A stretch of 64,000 nucleotides of DNA from Hyphomonadaceae bacterium UBA7672 (GTDB lineage: Bacteria; Pseudomonadota; Alphaproteobacteria; Caulobacterales; Hyphomonadaceae). Numbering within the stretch: the first letter of the stretch is position 1; each line of letters starts with the position of its first letter. The stretch covers positions 62,001 through 126,000 of the forward strand of contig DLHI01000011.1 of assembly GCA_002483135.1 (NCBI GenBank), given 5' to 3'. Position numbers and translations under genes: made by a program. Below are positions 58,905 through 64,000 of the stretch, one piece after another. The notes beneath the pieces were generated by a model that had not been told where the DNA came from, searched no databases, and saw only the letters and a program-made list of their open reading frames with translations.

Positions 58905-60839
58905 ATGTCTGTTCAATCGTCATCAATTCAATTGATCCCCCTCAGCAAGCTTGTCGTTTCGCCACGGAACGTTCGCAGGAAGGATCGCAAGGCGGACATC
59001 GACGCCTTGGCGGCGTCGATCGCGTCGCGCGGTCTGCTGCAGAATCTCTGCGTCGTCCCTTCTTCCGAAGGCACGTTCGAGGTCGATGCCGGAGGGCGTA
59101 GACTCGCTGCGCTCAAGAAGCTTGCGCGCGACAAGGTCATCGCCAGGGATTTCCTCGTGCCGTGCAACGTTGTGGGATTGGAAGAGGGGCGGGAAGTCTC
59201 CCTCATGGAGAACATCCACCGCCACGAAATGGACGCGATCGACGAAGTCGATGCGTTCGCAGCGCTGGTAGCGGAAGGCAAATCCGCCGACGAGGTCGCC
59301 CATCGTTTCGGTGTGACCCGCCGGCATGTTGATCAGCGGCTCGCTCTCTCCGGGCTTGCGCCGAAGATCAAGGCAGCCTGGAAGAAGGGCGATGTCACGC
59401 TCGATGTGGCGCGCGCCTTCTGCCTGGTGGAGGATCACGGTCAGCAAGAGGCCGTGTACCGCAGCATGGGAAAGCCCATCACGCACGCGGGCTCCGTTCG
59501 CGCCCGGCTAATGGATGGCCGGGTTCGTACCTCAGACCGTCTCGCCGTATTCGTTGGCCTCGAGGCCTACGAGGCGGCCGGCGGGAAACTCGTGCGCGAC
59601 CTCTTCGACGCTGACGCCGTCTTCATCGACAACCCGGCGCTTCTTACAAAGCTTGCTGAAGACAAGCTTGGAGAGTCGCGTGCGGCTTGGCTGCAGGACG
59701 CGTGGGGCTGGGTTGAAGTCCATTTGGGCGAAGGCCGGGGAACTGGGCTGTCCTCAATCCGGTTTCATCCTGAATGGCGTGATCCTACGCTCGAAGAACA
59801 AGCGGAGCTTGATAGGATTTCTGGTGAGATCGAGAAGCTCGACGCCGAACTCGATGCGTCGTCGATCGACGACGATCCACGGTGGTCGATACGTGATGAT
59901 CTCGAGGCTACCTACGAGCTCGTTCGTCAGGCCGGTCGTTACTGGAGTCGCGAGGTGAAGCAACTCGCCGGGGTAGTTTTGTCGGTTGATCGCGACGGCT
60001 CGATCTCGGCAAGCGAGGGACTCGTTCGCGACGAAGACGAGAATCGCGCCAAAGCATTCCTGAAGCAGCGCAGGGCAGGAGATGATCGCGCCGAAAGCGC
60101 TGATAGTTCGGAGGATGTGGCGCCGACGCGCGTCAGCGTTTTGCCGAAAGCAGTGAACAGGGACCTCACATTGGCGCGAACGCGAGCGGTGAGATTGGCT
60201 CTGTCAGGCGACCCGGATATCGCGCTGGCCGTTTGCGTAGCGACAATGGCGCTTCGCGCGGTTCACCATTCCGAGATGATCGGCGTCTCCATCAATGCGC
60301 AGCTCAGGCAAGTCGATGACTTTCCCGCGCTGCAGGATGCGTGGGCGGAGATGGAAGGGCGTCTCCCAGCGGATGAAATCGAGTTGCTCGACTGGGCGCT
60401 CGGTCTTTCCAGAGAGAGGCTGCTGGCTGTTCTTGCCGTCCTCGTCGCCGTTTCGGTTGACCTGGCTCACGAGGACACCTCCCCGGCGGACCTCAGGAAG
60501 CAGGTCATCGCCGATCGGCTTGCCCAGCACCTGGATATCGACATGCGGGCCTTCTGGACTGCCGGAATCGATTTCTGGGTCCGGTTGCCAAAATCGACCC
60601 TGCTTGCGTCTGTGTCAGATGCCCCCGGTATGGCAGAGCGCAGCAGCAGGGCGCGCGAGGATGCGCTCAAGGCGCATGCAAAACTCCGCAAGGACGAGCT
60701 TGCGGCCAAGGTCGCCACGCTCTTCGAAGGAAGTGGACACCTGCCAGAAATTCTAGTCACTCCGGTGGCGGCCGGGTCGCTCGCACTGACCGAGCAAGGT
60801 CTTTCCATGATTGAGCAGCCAGCGGTGGCCGCAGAATAA
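58905..60839 (+). CDS. ParB/RepB/Spo0J-family protein
   Basis: A 644-residue ParB-like protein: nuclease-fold N-terminus (PLSKLVVSPRNVRRKDRKADIDALAASIASRGLLQNL, DAGGRRLAAL, SLMENIHRHEMDAIDEVDAF) and the KorB-type helix-turn-helix (SADEVAHRFGVTRRHVDQRLALSGLAP). The long C-terminal half is like ParB proteins of plasmids and integrated elements, not the chromosome partition ParB. There is no ParA next to it. GGAG lies seven bases before the ATG; a longer frame upstream has no good start. Confidence 0.85.
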   Translation: MSVQSSSIQLIPLSKLVVSPRNVRRKDRKADIDALAASIASRGLLQNLCVVPSSEGTFEVDAGGRRLAALKKLARDKVIARDFLVPCNVVGLEEGREVSLMENIHRHEMDAIDEVDAFAALVAEGKSADEVAHRFGVTRRHVDQRLALSGLAPKIKAAWKKGDVTLDVARAFCLVEDHGQQEAVYRSMGKPITHAGSVRARLMDGRVRTSDRLAVFVGLEAYEAAGGKLVRDLFDADAVFIDNPALLTKLAEDKLGESRAAWLQDAWGWVEVHLGEGRGTGLSSIRFHPEWRDPTLEEQAELDRISGEIEKLDAELDASSIDDDPRWSIRDDLEATYELVRQAGRYWSREVKQLAGVVLSVDRDGSISASEGLVRDEDENRAKAFLKQRRAGDDRAESADSSEDVAPTRVSVLPKAVNRDLTLARTRAVRLALSGDPDIALAVCVATMALRAVHHSEMIGVSINAQLRQVDDFPALQDAWAEMEGRLPADEIELLDWALGLSRERLLAVLAVLVAVSVDLAHEDTSPADLRKQVIADRLAQHLDIDMRAFWTAGIDFWVRLPKSTLLASVSDAPGMAERSSRAREDALKAHAKLRKDELAAKVATLFEGSGHLPEILVTPVAAGSLALTEQGLSMIEQPAVAAE

Positions 60840-60993
60840 TACTGCGCATCGGCCTCACGCGGGTTCCGGCTCGCGTGAGGTCAAGCACCTCGTTCAGCGG
60901 CGCGGAACACATGAGACAGTCCACAAAAGCGCGAGCCCGCGAGCCACAGGGTGCATGAGCCTGCGGATATGCTGCGGCTCACCTGTCAGAGGG

Positions 60994-61362
60994 CTATTCC
61001 GTGCAGAGATTAGCGACAGCGACCTTGTGGAAGAGGTGTGGCGCGGCCACCGCGCTCGATGGATAATGTGCGAGCGCGGACGCAAAATCCGGGTGAGTGA
61101 AGGCGGCGCGAAAATGCGCGACTGATTCCCAGACGGCATAGTTAAGGTAGAGCCTACTTGCCCCTACCGCGCGATGGAGTTGCGTGGAGATGTAGCCTGG
61201 CTGCTGCTTCATCCAGTTTGCATCCCCTTCCCAGGCCCGCAGGAGCGCGTCCTCGTCCTGAGCATCAACATCGAACACATTGACCAGAATGGCTGGGGAC
61301 TGCTCCTCACCGAGCTGGTGCTGTATCGGGCAGGTAGGATCCAGCGCCTTGACCTGCAGCAT
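60994..61362 (-). CDS. ABM-like protein, right copy
   Basis: A 122-residue protein identical to the left copy except for six substitutions (Ile4Val, Glu31Asp, Thr34Ala, Glu38Asp and two later: Ser to Ala in HFRAAF and Arg to His in HLFHKV). All core residues of the dimeric barrel are kept, so the copy looks functional. It diverges from the MarR gene. Confidence 0.8.
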   Translation of the reverse strand: MLQVKALDPTCPIQHQLGEEQSPAILVNVFDVDAQDEDALLRAWEGDANWMKQQPGYISTQLHRAVGASRLYLNYAVWESVAHFRAAFTHPDFASALAHYPSSAVAAPHLFHKVAVANLCTE

Positions 61363-61381
61363 GGCATTTATCCGTCTATTA

Positions 61382-61423
61382 TGACAATGTGTTGTCAGTG
61401 TAGTCTTTGACAATGTGCTGTCA
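61382..61423. promoter_or_regulatory. Twin MarR operators, right copy
   Basis: TGACAATGTGTTGTCA at 61382-61397 is identical to the left copy. The second site at 61408-61423 reads TGACAATGTGCTGTCA; the T to C change breaks the symmetry of that site. Confidence 0.72.
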
Positions 61424-61439
61424 ATATGGAGAATGATGG

Positions 61440-61907
61440 GTGGCCGCCGACAAACATTCACCAGGTGGCGCCGCGCTGACCGACCTGGTTCTTGAAGTCT
61501 TTCGACTCAACGGCCGTCTTCTGTCAGCGGGCGACAAGCTTGTGGCCGAAGCGGGCCTCACGAGCGCGCGATGGCAGGTGTTGGGCGCGATCCACTATGC
61601 GAGCGAACCACAGACTGTCTCTTGGCTAGCTCGAAGCATGGGGCTGACGCGCCAAGCAGTGCAACGCATCGTCAACGACCTTGTGGGTGAGGGGTTGATT
61701 GCACTCAAGACAAACCCCGCGCACCAGCGGGCCCACCTCGTGACGCTTACGCGAAATGGACATGCGGCTTACGCCTTGGCGGATCGGCGTCAGACGCCCT
61801 GGATCAATGCGCTGTCAAAGGGGCTGGATCGGGGAGAGATAGAAAGAGCGCTGGTTCTGCTGAGCACGATCAGAAGCCAGCTGGAGTCACCAAATGACGG
61901 CGAGTAG
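61440..61907 (+). CDS. MarR-family regulator, right copy
   Basis: A 155-residue regulator 150/155 identical to the left copy; the recognition helix TRQAVQRIVN is unchanged. Differences: Glu to Asp in IVNDLV, Ala to Ser in NALSKG, Ala to Val, Arg to Gln and Ala to Pro near the C-terminus. GTG start behind GGAGA. Each copy could therefore bind the operators of both. Confidence 0.85.
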   Translation: MAADKHSPGGAALTDLVLEVFRLNGRLLSAGDKLVAEAGLTSARWQVLGAIHYASEPQTVSWLARSMGLTRQAVQRIVNDLVGEGLIALKTNPAHQRAHLVTLTRNGHAAYALADRRQTPWINALSKGLDRGEIERALVLLSTIRSQLESPNDGE

Positions 61908-62134
61908 CTAATGGTAGCGTCCCGAAGATCCGATATCTACACGGAATAGCAAAACGGTGCACTCGAACGGTCAATTGTGGGCGATGACCCGTCGCAACCC
62001 AGCACCGTTTCTGACTGGCAGGACTGGATCGACTCAGCCGGATTGCTGCATCCCAACTTTCGACGAACTCGGGGCCCTTTGCAGACATCTATACAGTTGG
62101 CGTCGGGCCAACTCGCGAGCGCTGACAGGCCCAC

Positions 62135-62824
62135 TCAGGTCATCAGCCATCGAAACGCGCGTACCAAGAATGTGTGGCCGTCGTCGTGTATCGGAGCGGC
62201 GTGCGCCATGAGGACTTTTCGCGTGGGCCATGCGAGGACCCGTTTAAGAGCTGCACGCGCCGCACGACGGTTCAAGAAAGTGTTCCGAAACTTGTTGGGC
62301 ACCGCTGGCTCGGACTCGGTCATCCGGTCCAGCTTTGCAACGACCGCGCGCCAGCCGTGAAACCAGTTTGGACTGAAGTGCTGGATCAGATCGGTGAAGA
62401 TCGCTGAGCCGCTGTTGTGGTGGAAGAACACGACTTCCGTAGTGATCATGTTGCCCCGAACTAGAACTTGGTCGATGTCCTCGCGCCATTCGGCGGGTGG
62501 TGCGTCCGTCAAATCGGCGTCGAAAGTGATGTCCTTGCGCTTGGCGCGCAGGCCGGGCGGTGCATAAAGCTTTGCGTCGGGATAAGCGCGCCGCCAGTCA
62601 CCCAGCGCAAGGTGATGAAGCGAGTTGGGCGCGATGACATAACGCACCTCGCCAAGCGCATCGACCGCCGTCCGAAGCTGATGCGTAAGTGCGACAGGCG
62701 ACCAGATGAAGAGCGTGCCGCCGGACAACCGGATAATCGCCATTCGCGTCGGATAGTCGAAGCCCGCGACACCAGCAATCGGGCCGTCCGCTAACCAGAT
62801 GTCGTCACCGAAAGATTTCAGCAT
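62135..62824 (-). CDS. DUF4336 protein, MBL-like
   Basis: A 229-residue protein of DUF4336, related to the metallo-beta-lactamase fold (LKSFGDDIWLADGPIAGVAGFDYPTRMAIIRL, VIAPNSLHHLALGDWRRAYPDA, FHHNSGSAIFTDLIQHFSP). The metal ligand set is thinner than in active MBLs. TAGGAGG stands right before the ATG. It is followed on the same strand side by a P450, upstream in transcription, with 127 nt between; function unknown. Confidence 0.82.
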   Translation of the reverse strand: MLKSFGDDIWLADGPIAGVAGFDYPTRMAIIRLSGGTLFIWSPVALTHQLRTAVDALGEVRYVIAPNSLHHLALGDWRRAYPDAKLYAPPGLRAKRKDITFDADLTDAPPAEWREDIDQVLVRGNMITTEVVFFHHNSGSAIFTDLIQHFSPNWFHGWRAVVAKLDRMTESEPAVPNKFRNTFLNRRAARAALKRVLAWPTRKVLMAHAAPIHDDGHTFLVRAFRWLMT

Positions 62825-62951
62825 GGGGCCTCCTAGACGACCGTCCGCGAGGGCAAGCAAGAGCCGCCCGCGCGATGGGGTGCCGCAAGAAGCATAGCTC
62901 GCGTCGCTGGCCGCTTTTGATGCGGTGGACGGCTCAGTTCGAACGCAAATA

Positions 62952-64000
62952 TCAAGCCTGTCGGGGCAGGAGGATGAAATCTGGCGTATGGCTGGGTTGT
63001 GTGGTCAGGCGACCGACCGGCAGCAGCGGTCTTGGGTCATCCATGGATAGGCGATGACTGTGGAGCAGCGTGGCGAGGATAATCTGCGCTTCGGCCATCG
63101 CGAACATGGCGCCGATGCAAATACGCGGCCCAGCTCCAAACGGCATATAGCCCCCACCGGATGTCCAGGGTGATGCCTGGTTAGCGAACCGGTCGGGCAT
63201 GAAAGCTGTCGGCTCCTTCCAGTACTTGCGATGGCGGTGCAGGACCCACGGCGCGATGTAAACTTGGACGCCGCGCCGGACGGGTTCGCCTAGTATTACG
63301 TCGTCCTCCAACGGCTCGCGGATTAGCATCGGCACGGGAGGGTAGAGCCGCAGGGTTTCAAGGAGTGTCATTCGCAGTCGGGGCCAGTTTTCTAGGTCCT
63401 TGAGATCCCTGATCCTGTTCGGCGGAAAGGCGGAGACTTCCGCGTGGACGCGTAACTGCTCCCGCTGGTCGAGCGTCAGCAGATAAGACGCCCAGAACAG
63501 GAGTCGCGCCGTGGTTTCGTAGCCCGCAAAGATCATGGTTGCCGCTTGGTCACGGATCTCGGCTGGGGAAAGCGAACCGCCCGTTTCGGGATCGCGCGCC
63601 GCGAAAAGCAGATCGAGCAAATCCCGGGGCGCATCGCCCGGCGCCACACGGCGTCTGTCAGCGACGATCGAATCAACTAGCGCTGTCCAGCGTTTCTGAA
63701 ACGCTCGTCGGCCACCGAGGGCAAAGCTGAACGCTGTTTCGGTCCTCGCCAGACCATCGAGGACCTGAGGTCGACCTGGGCCGGTTATGTATTGGCGCAC
63801 TACATTGCCAACACGATCGCGGTCTTTGCGATCCGGAAGGGAGAACAGCGCGCGCAGAACTGCGTTCAGCGCCACACCCTGGTAGGCGTCGTCCAGGTCG
63901 ACTGGCTGGTCGCCCTTGATATCATCCATCAGGTCGTTGGCCGCCGCCAAAAAGTGCGGCAGCAAGCTAGACACGCTTGATGGCGTGAAGACCGATGACA
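62952..64000 (-). CDS. Cytochrome P450, N-terminus beyond the window
   Basis: About 349 C-terminal residues are seen. I-helix oxygen motif AGYETTARL, K-helix ExxR in LLETLRLYPPVP, PERF-like region MPDRFANQ and haem-Cys loop MPFGAGPRICIGA are all intact. The frame is open at the window edge (preceded by VFTPSS), so the true start is outside. It is a soluble or weakly attached monooxygenase; no ferredoxin is next to it in the window and the substrate is unknown. Confidence 0.9.
   Translation of the reverse strand, partial: SSVFTPSSVSSLLPHFLAAANDLMDDIKGDQPVDLDDAYQGVALNAVLRALFSLPDRKDRDRVGNVVRQYITGPGRPQVLDGLARTETAFSFALGGRRAFQKRWTALVDSIVADRRRVAPGDAPRDLLDLLFAARDPETGGSLSPAEIRDQAATMIFAGYETTARLLFWASYLLTLDQREQLRVHAEVSAFPPNRIRDLKDLENWPRLRMTLLETLRLYPPVPMLIREPLEDDVILGEPVRRGVQVYIAPWVLHRHRKYWKEPTAFMPDRFANQASPWTSGGGYMPFGAGPRICIGAMFAMAEAQIILATLLHSHRLSMDDPRPLLPVGRLTTQPSHTPDFILLPRQA

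Larger units (their letters stand above)
60895..61990 (+). repeat. Right copy of the 1.1-kb direct repeat
   Basis: Same orientation as the copy at 8995-10090. Differences are single-base changes spread over the unit, with a 1-nt indel near the end. It begins 55 bases after the ParB-like gene, and unrelated sequence follows on both sides. Confidence 0.9.

Overview
The window looks like chromosomal DNA of a GC-rich alphaproteobacterium, most likely from the Caulobacterales/Hyphomonadaceae neighbourhood. This rests on a TonB receptor of the Xanthomonas/Caulobacter type, a SigF-NrsF pair next to a copper-peptide (bufferin) operon, and the general gene style; it is an inference, not a classification. 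No rRNA, tRNA or CRISPR array was recognised.

Layout. 1-8.4 kb: a HupE/UreJ-type membrane protein cut by the window edge, an anchored partner and an MFS carrier; a sulfur/thiol-stress cluster (ArsR-rhodanese repressor diverging from an ETHE1-like hydrolase, an MFS carrier and a DsrE protein); then an AraC regulator, a methyltransferase and a sterol desaturase-type hydroxylase. 8.4-10.1 kb: a LuxR relic and the left copy of a 1.1-kb repeat carrying a divergent monooxygenase/MarR pair. 10.2-17.5 kb: TonB receptor plus lipoprotein, a hybrid sensor kinase and a single-domain BLUF photoreceptor. 17.5-21.3 kb: a full bufferin locus (bufA, bufB, bufC, DoxX, sigF, nrsF) behind a SigF-type promoter. 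21.5-34.4 kb: a barrel outer-membrane protein and two small-molecule or detoxification clusters (tautomerases, hydrolases, cupins, VOC, ADH) with TetR or GlxA-type regulators, then a TauE exporter.

35-39.1 kb: an ECF sigma factor with four matching promoter motifs (GGAACC, 17-nt spacer, TCYAAY) before a Rieske-FAD reductase, folE, itself, and a DUF4142-cupredoxin operon. 39-45.7 kb: an IS3-type relic, thiol/redox proteins under a Cys-rich MarR, an NsrR-haemoglobin-DUF1971 nitric oxide operon and an exported superoxide dismutase. 45.7-57.3 kb: a Trb-type conjugation module (traG, copG, trbB-C-D-E-J-L-F-G-I) without a relaxase. 57.5-60.8 kb: two genes truncated tail to tail, then a large ParB-like protein. 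60.9-62 kb: the right repeat copy, in direct orientation exactly 51,900 bases from the left one. 62.1-64 kb: a DUF4336 protein and a cytochrome P450 cut by the window edge.

Taken together this is an accessory region rich in metal, thiol, nitric oxide and xenobiotic stress functions, with a conjugation module that appears incomplete. The two most informative signals are the bufferin/SigF locus with its own promoter and the compact ECF regulon around folE. The direct repeat pair suggests that the interval between could have moved or could recombine as a unit.
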